Origin: an uncultured Maribacter sp.
GTDB lineage: Bacteria; Bacteroidota; Bacteroidia; Flavobacteriales; Flavobacteriaceae
DNA: 64,000 nt
Assembly: GCF_947500405.1 (NCBI RefSeq)
Contig: NZ_CANMRY010000009.1
Location: 1-64,000 of the forward strand
Reading direction: 5' to 3'
In this document: positions 23,792 to 33,761 of the stretch, in pieces
How the letters are laid out: every line of letters begins with the position of its first letter
Numbering within the stretch: position 1 is the first letter of the stretch
Notes under the pieces: generated by a model
The model's input: only the letters and a program-made list of their open reading frames with translations
Database searches by the model: none
What the model was told of the DNA's origin: nothing
Position numbers and translations under genes: made by a program

Positions 23792-24259
23792 TTATAATAA
23801 AGGAAAATAAGTACTGTCTTTTACTTCGTTTAAAACAAATGCGCTTTTAACCATTCCTATGTGCGGCAAGGATGCTACCTTATCTTTTGAGAATTTAAAA
23901 TAATCCTCCAAATCTTTAACTACTATTTTTAATAAAAAATCGAACTCCCCACCTACTACAAAACACTCTACTACTTCTGAGTACTTTTTTACACTAGTAG
24001 CAAAATCATCCATTAAGCGTTCTTTTTGAGCATCTAAGGATACAAAGCTAAAAACAGTAATACTAGGTTCTACTTTATTTTTATCTATAATAGCAACGTA
24101 CTTAGAAATAAAACCATTCTGCTCTAACCTTTTTATACGATCATAAACTGGGGTTTTGGTCATTTGCAAACGTTCTGCTATTTCTTTAGCATTAGTTTTT
24201 GCATCTTTCTCTAGTATCTTCAATATTTTTCTGTCTATACTATCTATTTTTTTCTCCAT
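23792..24259 (-). CDS. Lrp/AsnC-family transcriptional regulator
   Basis: 155 residues: an N-terminal helix-turn-helix (IDRKILKILEKDAKTNAKEI, AERLQMTKTPVYDRIKRLE) and a C-terminal RAM ligand domain (about 70-145, VECFVVGGEFDFLLKIVVKD). Lrp/AsnC proteins bind amino acids and form octamers. It is divergent from the aromatic amino acid hydroxylase gene, so an aromatic amino acid ligand and control of that gene are likely. Confidence 0.92.
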   Translation of the reverse strand: MEKKIDSIDRKILKILEKDAKTNAKEIAERLQMTKTPVYDRIKRLEQNGFISKYVAIIDKNKVEPSITVFSFVSLDAQKERLMDDFATSVKKYSEVVECFVVGGEFDFLLKIVVKDLEDYFKFSKDKVASLPHIGMVKSAFVLNEVKDSTYFPLL

Positions 24260-24342
24260 AAATTTTCCTGTTTTAGCACTATAAAACTCAACTTAAAAGT
24301 ACTTATTTCCTAATAAATTAAAAACACAGGAATTTTTACTAA

Positions 24343-24405
24343 TAATTATACATTTTACACTACTAAATAACTAAATATATATCTTTAATAGTAATTATAC
24401 ATTTT
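24343..24405. promoter_or_regulatory. Lrp-hydroxylase intergenic direct repeats
   Basis: TAATTATACATTTT occurs twice, at 24343-24356 and 24392-24405, 49 bp apart in the divergent promoter region. The spacing (about 4.7 helical turns) and A/T-rich sequence would suit an Lrp-type multimer. The downstream copy overlaps the promoter of the hydroxylase gene, 19 bp before its ATG. Confidence 0.45.
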
Positions 24406-24423
24406 TATATTTACATATATAAT

Positions 24424-26190
24424 ATGCAAAACAACTACCAAAGCAATCCAATTTTAGATAAATTACCCGAACACCTAAGGCAATTTATAAAACCCCAAAA
24501 CTATGAGGAATACTCTGCTATAGATCAAGCAGTTTGGAGATATGTTATGCGCAAAAATGTAGGTTATTTAGGGAAAGTTGCACACGCATCTTACCTAGAA
24601 GGGTTACAAAAAACAGGAATATCCATAAATAACATTCCAAACATGTATGGTATGAACCGTATTTTAGAAGAAATTGGATGGGCAGCTGTTGCCGTAGATG
24701 GTTTTATCCCTCCATCCGCTTTTATGGAGTTCCAAGCATACAATGTTCTTGTAATTGCATCAGATATAAGGCAATTAGAAAACATAGAGTACACTCCTGC
24801 GCCAGATATTATACACGAAGGTGCTGGGCATGCTCCCATTATTGCTAATCCTGAATACGCAGAATATTTAAGACGATTTGGAGAAATAGGGTGTAAAGCT
24901 ATTTCTAGCAAAAAAGATTATGAATTATATGAAGCTGTACGTCATTTATCTATCATAAAAGAAGCTCCAAACACTCCAGAAGACGAAATTAAAAAGGCCG
25001 AAAACCTAATAGAAAATCTTCAGCAAAATATGGGTAAACCTAGTGAAATGGCTCTTATTAGAAACCTGCATTGGTGGACTGTAGAGTATGGTTTAATTGG
25101 TACTGTTGACTCCCCTAAAATATACGGCGCAGGACTTTTATCCTCTATTGGAGAAAGTGCTTGGTGCATGACAAACGAAGTAGAAAAAATATCCTATTCT
25201 AAAATAGCAGCGCACACTGCTTTTGATATTACCAAACCACAACCACAACTATTTGTAACACCTGATTTTTCATTTCTAAGCCAAGTTTTAGAAGAATTTG
25301 CAAATACTATGGCATTAAGAACTGGAGGACTAAGTGGTGTTCAAAAATTAATAAATGCAGCAGAAATAGGTACTATAGAACTAAGTACAGGTTTACAAAT
25401 CTCTGGTAATTTTATTTCGGTTCTTGAAGATAAGGGTAATCCAATATTTTTTCAGACAGCAGGACCTACTGCACTTTCCTATCGCAACCAAGAGCTTATA
25501 GGGCAAGGAATTAATCAACATTATTCCGGTTTTGGTTCTCCTGTAGGAAAATTAAAGGGTATTAATATTGCTATTGAGGATATGAGTCCTAGAGACCTTA
25601 AGGCGTATAACATTTTTGAAGGCGAATTAATTTCTCTAGAATTTGAAGGCGATATTACTGTGAAAGGAAAAATTATTACTGGAACACGAAACTTACAAGG
25701 AGAAATTATTTTAATTACATTAAAAAATTGCGTTGTTACGCATTTAGGAAAGGTGTTATTTAATTCGGAAGAGGAACTTTATAATATGGCAATCGGAGAA
25801 AAAATTGTTTCCGCTTTTAATGGCCCTGCAGATTTATCTAGTTTTAACAGAGTAACACATAAAGTTAAAACAACAACCCATAAAATTAAAAAGACTACTA
25901 AACAATTAAAACTAGAAGATTTATACCAACAAGTTAGAGACTTTAGAGAAGGCAAAAACAAAACTGTTTCTAGAAATAAAGTATTTAATGAAATACAAGA
26001 AAATTACCCTAATGACTGGCTTCTTTCCGTAGAACTTTATGAACTGGCAATGGATAGTAACACTATAGAATTTGCAACTTCTATTGCCACTCACTTAGAA
26101 AATATAAAGCTAAATAATCCTAAAGTTAAACATCTTATTGATGATGGTATAACACTAGTACAAGACCAATCAAAAAATAAAAAAGCTTAA
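24424..26190 (+). CDS. Aromatic amino acid hydroxylase (phenylalanine 4-monooxygenase type), long form
   Basis: 588 residues. The iron ligands are in HEGAGHAP (H131 and H136), with the catalytic-core text FMEFQAYNVLVIASDIRQ just before and WWTVEYGLIG then ESAW after it. Phenylalanine hydroxylase turns Phe into Tyr with a pterin cofactor. Bacterial PhhA is usually 260-300 residues; here a C-terminal extension of about 250 residues follows, with VEDMSPRDLKAYNIFEGE-like text and a coiled segment rich in Lys/Thr (about 478-500). This long form is typical of Bacteroidetes. Its stop overlaps that of the convergent DUF4230 gene by 4 bp. Confidence 0.9.
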   Translation: MQNNYQSNPILDKLPEHLRQFIKPQNYEEYSAIDQAVWRYVMRKNVGYLGKVAHASYLEGLQKTGISINNIPNMYGMNRILEEIGWAAVAVDGFIPPSAFMEFQAYNVLVIASDIRQLENIEYTPAPDIIHEGAGHAPIIANPEYAEYLRRFGEIGCKAISSKKDYELYEAVRHLSIIKEAPNTPEDEIKKAENLIENLQQNMGKPSEMALIRNLHWWTVEYGLIGTVDSPKIYGAGLLSSIGESAWCMTNEVEKISYSKIAAHTAFDITKPQPQLFVTPDFSFLSQVLEEFANTMALRTGGLSGVQKLINAAEIGTIELSTGLQISGNFISVLEDKGNPIFFQTAGPTALSYRNQELIGQGINQHYSGFGSPVGKLKGINIAIEDMSPRDLKAYNIFEGELISLEFEGDITVKGKIITGTRNLQGEIILITLKNCVVTHLGKVLFNSEEELYNMAIGEKIVSAFNGPADLSSFNRVTHKVKTTTHKIKKTTKQLKLEDLYQQVRDFREGKNKTVSRNKVFNEIQENYPNDWLLSVELYELAMDSNTIEFATSIATHLENIKLNNPKVKHLIDDGITLVQDQSKNKKA

Positions 26191-26801
26191 TCCTTTATAA
26201 ATTGCTCTAAACTATTTTCTTGAATAGTGTGTTCGTTATACTCTAATGTCCACCCCATACTGTTGGTAAGTACGTAGAATTTAGACAACTCACTCAACAA
26301 TCTATTTTTGGCATTGCTTTTTAAAGAAGAAGCTTCTACTTTTTTTAATAGGGAAGCGCGTATGTTTTTCTTTATAGTGTTATAATCTTCTGCTTTAAAA
26401 GGGTTTAAATAATCTGCAGTAACATCATAATACTCAAAATCTGGGTTTATTTTAATTTCGGGTTCTGGGATTTCTTTTATGTATAAGACTTTTGCTTTCT
26501 CATCTACTTTAAAAGTTAATTTGCTTAAATCATAACCAACGGTAACTTCGGCATTAACTACCACCAAAGCTTTTTTATCTGCTGTAATTAAAGGTCCAAA
26601 AAGTTCTTGAGAATCCTTATAATTATATACTTCTGCAAAATGCCCTTCGGTTACAACTAATTTAGAAATATTTTTAATTTGTTCCTGAATGAGCATTGAG
26701 TTTTCCTCTAGAATTGCTTTTTCTTTATTGCTATCCACACAAGAACGAAAAACAAAAACCATGGCCAATGCAACCAACGCGCCTATTAAAACTCTTTTCA
26801 T
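26187..26801 (-). CDS. DUF4230-family membrane-anchored protein
   Basis: 204 residues with an N-terminal signal anchor (VLIGALVALAMVFVFRSC, about 4-21; Cys21 may make it a lipoprotein). The rest matches DUF4230: LVVTEGHFAEVYNY, ALVVVNAEVTVGYDLSKL, PEPEIKINPDFEYYDV and KNIRASLLKKVE. Function unknown. It overlaps the upstream GSCFA gene by 4 bp and so belongs to the same transcript. Confidence 0.85.
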   Translation of the reverse strand: MKRVLIGALVALAMVFVFRSCVDSNKEKAILEENSMLIQEQIKNISKLVVTEGHFAEVYNYKDSQELFGPLITADKKALVVVNAEVTVGYDLSKLTFKVDEKAKVLYIKEIPEPEIKINPDFEYYDVTADYLNPFKAEDYNTIKKNIRASLLKKVEASSLKSNAKNRLLSELSKFYVLTNSMGWTLEYNEHTIQENSLEQFIKD

Positions 26802-27748
26802 ACCGTAAATTTCATAAAAGAATACGTTTCTTGAAGATACATTTTTTTCTTTTCAAGCGCTTTTAAAAACGCTATATGTTTAAGAGACTTTTCATTAAAA
26901 GGTCTGTGCGCAAGTCCTTTTTGTACTACTGCAACTTTATCCATCTCTTTTTGGGTTTCTTCTGCAATCCAAACCGATGTAAATTTCTCCCAGATATAAG
27001 AAACCGCAACAGCATTTGGGTGCACCATATCTTCTTTATAAAAACGATAGTCGCGTAATTCATCCATCATAATTTCATAAGATGGAAAATAAGCTGCACC
27101 ACTTTTTTTAACTACCTCATGTACAGCAGTAATAAGATGTGCCTTACTTTGTTGGTTTTCTAAAAATCCGTCTTTTATATGACGTACTGGAGAGATAGTA
27201 AACAATAGAATTGCTTCTTTATTTATGATTTTAATTTGCAGTTTTATATGCTCTAAACTTTCTTGAATTTCTTTTACGGATAGTATTCTCTTAGAAAATT
27301 GTTTTTGCGGAACTTTATGGCAATTAGCTACTATTTTTTTCTCCTCTAAAAAAGTATACACCCAAGCGGTTCCTAAAGTAATTACAATATGAGATGCTTT
27401 TTGTATCTGGTCTCTAGTAATCTGCAGTCCACTATTTAGTTTTTCTAACAATTCCTCAGGAGTACTAGAACTTAACTCGGAATGCGCATCATAACAATGC
27501 CAACGCTCTTCATGTAAAAAAATAGAATCTTTAGTGTACTCTCGAGAAGTAACAGCTCTAGTTATTAAACTTTCTATTGCGAGGGTGTGAAATAAAATTC
27601 CAAACGGATTTTGAACCGTCTGGAATTTATAATATTCTAATTTCTCCCCAATATTCTCTACAAAGCAAGAACCCAATAATAATAAAGAACTATTATATGT
27701 TATTTGGTTCTTTTCCTTTTGTAAAGGAATTTTTGTTTGGAGTTTCAT
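26798..27748 (-). CDS. GSCFA-family protein
   Basis: 316 residues. The family signature GSCFVENIGEKL is at about 26-37. FGILFHTLAIESLI, ITLGTAWVYTF and LLFTISPVRHIKDGF follow, with DMVHPNAVAVSYIW near the end. The fold is SGNH-hydrolase-like: Ser in GSCF, Asn/His near the C-terminus (HPN). Substrate unknown; a role with surface polysaccharide acyl groups is only a guess. It starts 8 bp after alaS, on the same strand. Confidence 0.88.
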   Translation of the reverse strand: MKLQTKIPLQKEKNQITYNSSLLLLGSCFVENIGEKLEYYKFQTVQNPFGILFHTLAIESLITRAVTSREYTKDSIFLHEERWHCYDAHSELSSSTPEELLEKLNSGLQITRDQIQKASHIVITLGTAWVYTFLEEKKIVANCHKVPQKQFSKRILSVKEIQESLEHIKLQIKIINKEAILLFTISPVRHIKDGFLENQQSKAHLITAVHEVVKKSGAAYFPSYEIMMDELRDYRFYKEDMVHPNAVAVSYIWEKFTSVWIAEETQKEMDKVAVVQKGLAHRPFNEKSLKHIAFLKALEKKKMYLQETYSFMKFTV

Positions 27749-27755
27749 AACTAGT

Positions 27756-30371
27756 TTATGAAATATACTCTTTTACTTTACTTAAAGCTTCATCTATACC
27801 TGCTGGGTTTTTACCTCCAGCTGTAGCAAAAAATGGCTGTCCGCCACCGCCACCTTGGATGTATTTACCTAGTTCACGAACAATAGTTCCTGCATTTATG
27901 TTTTTAGATGCAGCTAATTCCTTAGATATATAGCAAGACAATAGTGCTTTTCCTTTTTGCTCTGTACCGAATAATAAGAATAAATTGTCTTTATTCTGTC
28001 CCATTTCAAAAGAAAGGTCTTTAATCCCAGCAGCATCTAAATCTATCTTTTTTGCTAAAAATTGCACCCCGTTTACTTCCTCTAAACTACTTAACAAATC
28101 TCCTTTTAGATTCTTAGCTTTATCTTTTAAAAGCTCTGCTATCTGTTTTTTTAAAGCACTATTTTCTTCTTGTAAAGTGGATACCGATTTTATTGGGTCT
28201 TTTGCATTATTAAGCAAGTCTTTTATACCTATTAATATTTTATTATTATCTGTATAAAACTCCTTTACGCCATCATAGGTTATGGCTTCAATTCTACGAA
28301 TTCCAGAAGCAACAGCACCTTCGCTCTTAATTTTAAAATGCCAAATATCTGCTGTATTTGCAACATGTGTTCCTCCACATAGCTCTATAGATTGCCCAAA
28401 ACGAATAGTACGTACAGTATCGCCATACTTTTCTCCAAACAAAGCCATTGCTCCTTCTTCTATAGCTTGTTTCATAGGAACTGCTCTACTTTCTTTTAAT
28501 TGTAATTTCCCCTCTATCCTAGCATTCACAAAACCTTCTACCTCACGCAATTCTTCTGTTGTAACTTTAGAGAAATGAGAAAAATCAAAACGTAAATATT
28601 TAGAATGCACTGCAGAACCTTTTTGCTCTACATGTGTCCCCAAAATTTCTCTTAAAGCTTGGTGTAATAAGTGCGTAGCAGTATGGTTTGCTTCGGTTCT
28701 TTGTCTTTGTTTTTTATCTACAGCCGCTTTTAATGTCTCTTCTAATTTCTTAGGCAAATTTTTAGAAAAATGAACAATTTCGTTATTCTCCCTTTTAGTA
28801 TCCATAATATAAATAACATCTCCGTTAGGTGTTTCTAAATATCCTTTATCTCCAACTTGCCCTCCTCCTTCTGCATAGAACGGAGTTAAATTAAAAACTA
28901 ATTGATATTGCTGCCCATCTTTCTTAGAAGTGATTTTTCTATATTTTACCAATTTTACATCCGCCTCTAATCTATCATAACCAATAAACTCTTGTTCTTG
29001 GTCATTTCGTAAAATAGTCCAATCTTCTTTTGAGGTTTCTGATGCAGATTTAGAACGATTTTTTTGTTCCTGCATTGCTTTGTCAAAACCTGCCGCATCT
29101 AAACTTAATCCTTTTTCGCTTAAAATTAAAGCAGTAAGATCTATAGGAAAACCATATGTGTCATAAAGTTCAAAAGCTTTAGCCCCATTTACTTCTTTTC
29201 CTTTGGTATTACTAATTATAGTATCTAATAAAACCAATCCCTGATCCAATGTCTTTAAAAAAGAATGCTCTTCTTCTTTAATTACATTTTCTATTAATTG
29301 GTGTTGCTCTTTTAATTCTGGATAAGCACTTCCCATTATATTATTTAGCACTCCTACTAAACGATACATAAAAGGTTCTTTGGTTCCTAAAAAGGTAAAA
29401 CCATAGCGTACTGCCCTTCTTAAAATCCTTCGTATTACATAACCTGCACCAGTATTACTAGGCAACTGTCCGTCTGCAATAGAAAAAGACACCGCTCTAA
29501 TATGGTCCGCAATTACACGTATTGCAATATCTACTTCTTCATTTTTCCCATATTTAGAATTGGTAATAGTCTCTATTTCTCTTATAATTGGCGTAAAAAC
29601 ATCGGTATCATAATTAGATTTTACATTTTGCATAACCATACACAAACGCTCAAAGCCCATTCCTGTATCTACATGTTTTGCTGGCAAAGGTTCTAACTGG
29701 CCACTTGCTTTACGGTTATACTGCATAAATACAAGATTCCATATTTCTACAACCTGAGGATGGTCTTTGTTTACTAAACTTGCCCCAGAAATTTTTGCTC
29801 TTTCTTCTGCAGAACGTATATCTACATGTATTTCTGAACATGGTCCGCAAGGTCCTTGCTCTCCCATTTCCCAAAAATTGTCTTTTTTATTTCCTTTTAT
29901 AATTCGGTCTTCTGGTACAATAGCCTTCCATAAATTGTAAGCTTCCATATCCATTTCTAAATTATCTGCATCCGAGCTTCCTTCAAAAACAGAAACGTAA
30001 AGACTATCCTTATCTACTTTTAAAACATCGGTTAACAACTCCCAAGCCCATTCTATTGCCTCTTTTTTAAAGTAATCTCCAAAACTCCAATTACCAAGCA
30101 TCTCGAACATAGTATGGTGATACGTATCTTTACCTACCTCTTCTAAATCGTTATGCTTACCACTTACTCTTAAGCATTTTTGTGTATCAGAAACTCTAGA
30201 ACTTTTAGGCACACTATTTCCTAAAAAATACTCCTTAAACTGGTTCATACCAGCATTTGTAAACAATAAAGTAGGGTCATCTTTAATAACCATTGGGGCA
30301 GATGCGACTATCTTGTGGTTTTTTTCTTTAAAAAAATTTAAAAACTGACTTCTAATTTCCTTGGAATTCAT
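27756..30371 (-). CDS. alaS: Alanyl-tRNA synthetase
   Basis: 871 residues, full length. N-terminal class II catalytic core ([50 protein letters not shown]), the editing domain zinc site HTATHLLH and CGGTHVANT, and a C-terminal domain ending [14 protein letters not shown]. It charges tRNA-Ala and edits mischarged Ser/Gly. Divergent from the M23 peptidase gene with 104 bp between them. Confidence 0.97.
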   Translation of the reverse strand: MNSKEIRSQFLNFFKEKNHKIVASAPMVIKDDPTLLFTNAGMNQFKEYFLGNSVPKSSRVSDTQKCLRVSGKHNDLEEVGKDTYHHTMFEMLGNWSFGDYFKKEAIEWAWELLTDVLKVDKDSLYVSVFEGSSDADNLEMDMEAYNLWKAIVPEDRIIKGNKKDNFWEMGEQGPCGPCSEIHVDIRSAEERAKISGASLVNKDHPQVVEIWNLVFMQYNRKASGQLEPLPAKHVDTGMGFERLCMVMQNVKSNYDTDVFTPIIREIETITNSKYGKNEEVDIAIRVIADHIRAVSFSIADGQLPSNTGAGYVIRRILRRAVRYGFTFLGTKEPFMYRLVGVLNNIMGSAYPELKEQHQLIENVIKEEEHSFLKTLDQGLVLLDTIISNTKGKEVNGAKAFELYDTYGFPIDLTALILSEKGLSLDAAGFDKAMQEQKNRSKSASETSKEDWTILRNDQEQEFIGYDRLEADVKLVKYRKITSKKDGQQYQLVFNLTPFYAEGGGQVGDKGYLETPNGDVIYIMDTKRENNEIVHFSKNLPKKLEETLKAAVDKKQRQRTEANHTATHLLHQALREILGTHVEQKGSAVHSKYLRFDFSHFSKVTTEELREVEGFVNARIEGKLQLKESRAVPMKQAIEEGAMALFGEKYGDTVRTIRFGQSIELCGGTHVANTADIWHFKIKSEGAVASGIRRIEAITYDGVKEFYTDNNKILIGIKDLLNNAKDPIKSVSTLQEENSALKKQIAELLKDKAKNLKGDLLSSLEEVNGVQFLAKKIDLDAAGIKDLSFEMGQNKDNLFLLFGTEQKGKALLSCYISKELAASKNINAGTIVRELGKYIQGGGGGQPFFATAGGKNPAGIDEALSKVKEYIS

Positions 30372-30421
30372 CTAAAATGGTAAGGTTTCTTAAAAAATAA
30401 TGGTTTCTGCAAAACAATTTT

Positions 30422-30429
30422 TATATTTG
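30422..30429 (+). promoter_or_regulatory. Bacteroidetes -7 element for the M23 peptidase operon
   Basis: TATATTTG fits the TAnnTTTG -7 consensus of Bacteroidetes sigma-A promoters, 47 bp before the ATG of the peptidase gene. A convincing -33 TTG at the usual 17-19 bp spacing is not obvious. Confidence 0.5.
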
Positions 30430-30475
30430 TTTATTGCGCTATATTTAAAGCACAAAAATAGGATAAAATCTATTC

Positions 30476-31453
30476 ATGTCTAAAGTAAAATATTATTACG
30501 ATCCAGATACGTTATCTTACCGTAAGATTGAACCAAAAAAATCTAAACGGTATAGAAACATAAGTTTCTTTTTTTTAGGGTCATTTCTATTTGGTTTACT
30601 AGGATTAATTTTCCTTTTAAACACCAATTTAATTAATACTCCCAAAGAACTATCCTTACAAAGAGAGGTAAAAAACTATGAACTTCAGTTTGAGTTGTTA
30701 GACAAAAAAATGGAGCAAATTGAAGATGTTCTTGCTAATATAGAGGATCGAGATAATAATATTTACAGACTATATTTTGAAGCAAACCCTATTCCTGAAG
30801 AGCAGAGAAGAGCAGGTTTTGGTGGTATAAATAGATATAAATCTCTAGAAGGCTTTAATAATTCTGATATGGTAATTGCTACTACCAAACGTTTAGATGT
30901 TATTAAAAAACAAATGGCTATACAATCTAAATCTTTAGATGAAATTACTATCCTTGCAGAAGAAAAAGAAAAATTACTAGCTGCAATACCGGCTATACAA
31001 CCAATAAACAATGAAGATTTAACTAGAATGGCTTCTGGTTACGGCTGGCGTTCAGACCCTTTTACAAAGGCAAGAAAAATGCATTATGGAATGGATTTTA
31101 CTGCTCCTAAAGGAACTCCTATTTATGCTTCAGGAGACGGTAAAATAGTTAGAGCAGATAATAATTCTTCTGGGTACGGTAAACACATACGTATAGACCA
31201 TGGATATGGTTACCTTAGTTTGTACGCGCACTTAAGCCAATACAATGTAAAAAAAGGACAAAAAGTTAAGCGTGGAGACCTTATTGGTTTTGTAGGTAGC
31301 ACAGGACGTTCCGAAGCTCCACATTTGCATTATGAAGTTTGGAAAGAAAAGGATCGTATAAACCCAATTAATTTTTATTATGGTAGTTTATCCCCTATAG
31401 AATTTGAGAATATGCTAAAGTTTGCTAATCAGGAAAATCAATCACTAGATTAA
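30476..31453 (+). CDS. M23-family (LytM/DipM-like) peptidase, membrane-anchored
   Basis: 325 residues: a cytosolic start, one transmembrane segment (FFFLGSFLFGLLGLIFLL, about 29-48), a coiled coil (about 60-95, NYELQFELLDKKMEQIEDVL), and a C-terminal M23 domain with HYGMD (about 202-206) and HLHYEVW (about 280-286), which carry the zinc ligands. It should cut peptide cross-links of peptidoglycan or activate other wall enzymes. The following merR gene starts on the last base of its stop codon (TAATG). Confidence 0.93.
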   Translation: MSKVKYYYDPDTLSYRKIEPKKSKRYRNISFFFLGSFLFGLLGLIFLLNTNLINTPKELSLQREVKNYELQFELLDKKMEQIEDVLANIEDRDNNIYRLYFEANPIPEEQRRAGFGGINRYKSLEGFNNSDMVIATTKRLDVIKKQMAIQSKSLDEITILAEEKEKLLAAIPAIQPINNEDLTRMASGYGWRSDPFTKARKMHYGMDFTAPKGTPIYASGDGKIVRADNNSSGYGKHIRIDHGYGYLSLYAHLSQYNVKKGQKVKRGDLIGFVGSTGRSEAPHLHYEVWKEKDRINPINFYYGSLSPIEFENMLKFANQENQSLD

Positions 31454-31782
31454 TGCATATAGAACTTCCAGAAAAAAGATATTATGGTATTGGCGAAGTT
31501 GCCAAAGCTTTTGATGTAAACACTTCTCTAATTCGTTTTTGGGAAAAAGAGTTTGATGTTCTAAAACCAAAAAAGAACGCTAAGGGCAACCGTAAATTTA
31601 CACCACAGGACATTACCAATTTAAAGTTAATTTACCACCTTGTTAAAGAAAGAGGGTTTACTTTAGAAGGAGCAAAAACACATTTAAAAGAAGAGCGACA
31701 CAAAACTTTATCTAATTTTGATATCATACAAAAATTAGAAAAAGTAAAAATGGAACTTATAAAAATAAAAAACAACCTATAA
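31453..31782 (+). CDS. MerR-family transcriptional regulator (short)
   Basis: 109 residues. The MerR winged helix is at about 8-75: YYGIGEVAKAFDVNTSLIRF, WEKEFDVLKPKKNAKGNRKF and LKLIYHLVKERGFTLEGAKT. There is no ligand domain beyond a short coiled C-terminus, as in the small MerR proteins often paired with the M23 gene in Flavobacteriia. TAATG overlap couples it to the peptidase gene. Confidence 0.9.
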   Translation: MHIELPEKRYYGIGEVAKAFDVNTSLIRFWEKEFDVLKPKKNAKGNRKFTPQDITNLKLIYHLVKERGFTLEGAKTHLKEERHKTLSNFDIIQKLEKVKMELIKIKNNL

Positions 31783-31801
31783 ACACTAAATAAACACTAT
31801 T

Positions 31802-32401
31802 ATGAAAAAAGGATTAATTGCTTTACTAGTACTTGGAGTATTAGCATTTGGAATTTACCAATGGGCAGTAGGCTTTAACAATACAGCTGTACAACTAAAA
31901 GAAACCTCTACCAAAACATGGGCAAATGTAGAAAGTGCTTACCAAAGAAGGAATGACCTTATTGGTAATTTAGTAAAAACAGTACAAGGCGCAGCAGATT
32001 TTGAACGTGGTACATTAACCGATGTTATAGAAGCAAGAGCAAAAGCTACATCTGTGTCTATAGACCCAACAAATATAACGCCAGAGCAACTTGCGCAATT
32101 TAATAAAGTTCAGGGCGGGCTTAGTGGTGCATTAAAAAGCCTACTAGTTACGGTAGAGCGTTACCCCGATTTAAAAGCAAATCAAAACTTTTTAGAATTA
32201 CAGTCTCAGTTAGAAGGAACAGAAAATAGAATTAATGTTGCTAGAGACCGTTTTAACGCAACTGTAGAACCATACAATGTTTTAATTAAAAAATTCCCTG
32301 GATCTATTTTAGCAGGTATTTTTAATTTTGATGAGCTAGCTTATTTTAAAGCTGAAGCCGGTTCTGAAGATGCTCCAGATGTTAATTTTGATTTTAAATA
32401 A
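31802..32401 (+). CDS. lemA: LemA-family protein
   Basis: 199 residues with an N-terminal membrane segment (IALLVLGVLAFGIYQWAV), a long helical body (VQLKETSTKTWANVESAYQR, RRNDLIGNLVKTVQGAADFE) and the characteristic YPDLKANQNFLELQSQLEGT and NRINVARDRFNATVEPYN. LemA function is unclear; it is regularly encoded with TPM-domain proteins, as here. Confidence 0.93.
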   Translation: MKKGLIALLVLGVLAFGIYQWAVGFNNTAVQLKETSTKTWANVESAYQRRNDLIGNLVKTVQGAADFERGTLTDVIEARAKATSVSIDPTNITPEQLAQFNKVQGGLSGALKSLLVTVERYPDLKANQNFLELQSQLEGTENRINVARDRFNATVEPYNVLIKKFPGSILAGIFNFDELAYFKAEAGSEDAPDVNFDFK

Positions 32402-32406
32402 AATTA

Positions 32407-32844
32407 ATGTCTAGAGTAGAAGAATTTTTAACAGCAGAAGAAGAGCAAGAAATTGTAGATGCTATAATTAAAGCAGAAAAAAATACTTCTGGTGAAATTC
32501 GTGTACACATTGAAGCACATACTCGACTAGACTTATTAGATAGAGCTAAAGAAGTTTTTCATTTTCTTAAAATGGATAATACCAAAGAAGAAAATGGAGT
32601 ACTTCTTTACATTGCTGTTAATGACCGAAAATTCGCAATTTACGGTGATAAAGGTATAGACAAAGTTGTACCCAATAACTTTTGGGATGCTACCAAAGAA
32701 GGTATACGTAAAGATTTTGTTGCCGGTAACTTTAAAGAAGGAATTATTAATGGTGTTTTAAAAGCTGGTAAAGAGCTAGAAGAACATTTTCCATGGCTAC
32801 ATGGCGACACTAATGAATTAAGTAATGAAATATCTAAAGGGTAG
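32407..32844 (+). CDS. TPM-domain protein (soluble)
   Basis: 145 residues without a signal peptide. A TPM domain (PF04536) spans about 10-135: EEEQEIVDAIIKAEKNTSGE, IRVHIEA, GVLLYIAVNDRKFAIYGDKG and FKEGIINGVLKAGKEL. Its start lies 6 bp after lemA and its end overlaps the next gene by 20 bp. It is the cytosolic partner of the exported TPM protein that follows. Confidence 0.88.
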   Translation: MSRVEEFLTAEEEQEIVDAIIKAEKNTSGEIRVHIEAHTRLDLLDRAKEVFHFLKMDNTKEENGVLLYIAVNDRKFAIYGDKGIDKVVPNNFWDATKEGIRKDFVAGNFKEGIINGVLKAGKELEEHFPWLHGDTNELSNEISKG

Positions 32845-33616
32845 TTTTCTTCTTTTTTTCTTATGCTTTTGGACTATTTCACAAGCGCAATTTAATATCC
32901 CCGAAAAACCTGGTAAACAAAACCAAACCAGTGTTTATGACTATATTGGTTTATTATCCGATTCGCAAAACAAAATACTTACCAGAAAACTTACCCAATA
33001 CGCAGATAGTACCTCAACACAAATAGTAGTTGCTATAATTAGTTCTACGGAAGGTGAAAATATAACCTACTTAGGAGCAAATTGGGGACAAAAATGGGGA
33101 ATTGGCCAAAAAGGAAAAGATAATGGCGTATTAGTATTACTTGCTAGAGACGACCGTAAAATTGCTATAAATACAGGATATGGTGTAGAAGGCTCTTTAA
33201 CCGATGCCATGTCTCGTAGAATTATAGAAAGCGTAATTATTCCTAAATTTAAACAAAATGATTACTATGGTGGGCTCAATAAAGGCACCGATGCAATTAT
33301 AAAAGTCTTAAACGGAGAATTTACAGAAGATAGAACTTTTAACGAAGGGATACCATTTGAAGCCTTTTTACCATTTATTATTTTCTTTATTATTCTAATA
33401 ATCTTATGGAATAGAAAAGGGAATAATCATAACAACAAAGGTGGTAAACGAGGTTCCGGATTGGACTTTAGAGATATTATTATTCTAAGTAATATGGGAC
33501 GCAGTGGCTCTTCTAGTGGAGGCTTTGGAAGCGGTGGCTTCGGAGGTGGAGGCGGATTTAGCGGCGGCTTTGGCGGCGGCGGCTTTGGCGGCGGCGGCGC
33601 ATCTGGAGGCTGGTAA
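32825..33616 (+). CDS. TPM-domain membrane protein with Gly-rich tail (YgcG-like)
   Basis: 263 residues: signal peptide (SFLLFFLCFWTISQAQ), a periplasmic TPM domain (about 38-160: VYDYIGLLSDSQNKILTRKL, STQIVVAIISSTEGENI, DNGVLVLLARDDRKIAINTG), one transmembrane segment (AFLPFIIFFIILIILWN, about 180-196), and a Gly/Ser/Phe-rich tail of about 50 residues (GGFGGGGGFSGGFGGG). The tail's codons are unusually GC-rich for this genome. The ATG lies inside the preceding gene (20-bp overlap). Confidence 0.9.
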   Translation: MKYLKGSFLLFFLCFWTISQAQFNIPEKPGKQNQTSVYDYIGLLSDSQNKILTRKLTQYADSTSTQIVVAIISSTEGENITYLGANWGQKWGIGQKGKDNGVLVLLARDDRKIAINTGYGVEGSLTDAMSRRIIESVIIPKFKQNDYYGGLNKGTDAIIKVLNGEFTEDRTFNEGIPFEAFLPFIIFFIILIILWNRKGNNHNNKGGKRGSGLDFRDIIILSNMGRSGSSSGGFGSGGFGGGGGFSGGFGGGGFGGGGASGGW

Positions 33617-33761
33617 AACACTTATAGCTTGCAGCCATTATAGACAAATAAGTATTCTCTTCATGAAGGAAGATATATTTATTAAAATTATAAATTTTCT
33701 TTAAAAGTAGTCTTAGTATTCTTTTCCTGAATTATTATCAGGCGGCAATGGTTCAAAAAAA

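Noticed and set aside
33427..33621. Antisense Pro-rich open frame
   Set aside because: It is the mirror of the Gly-rich tail of the TPM-domain protein; GC-rich repeats keep the reverse frame open.
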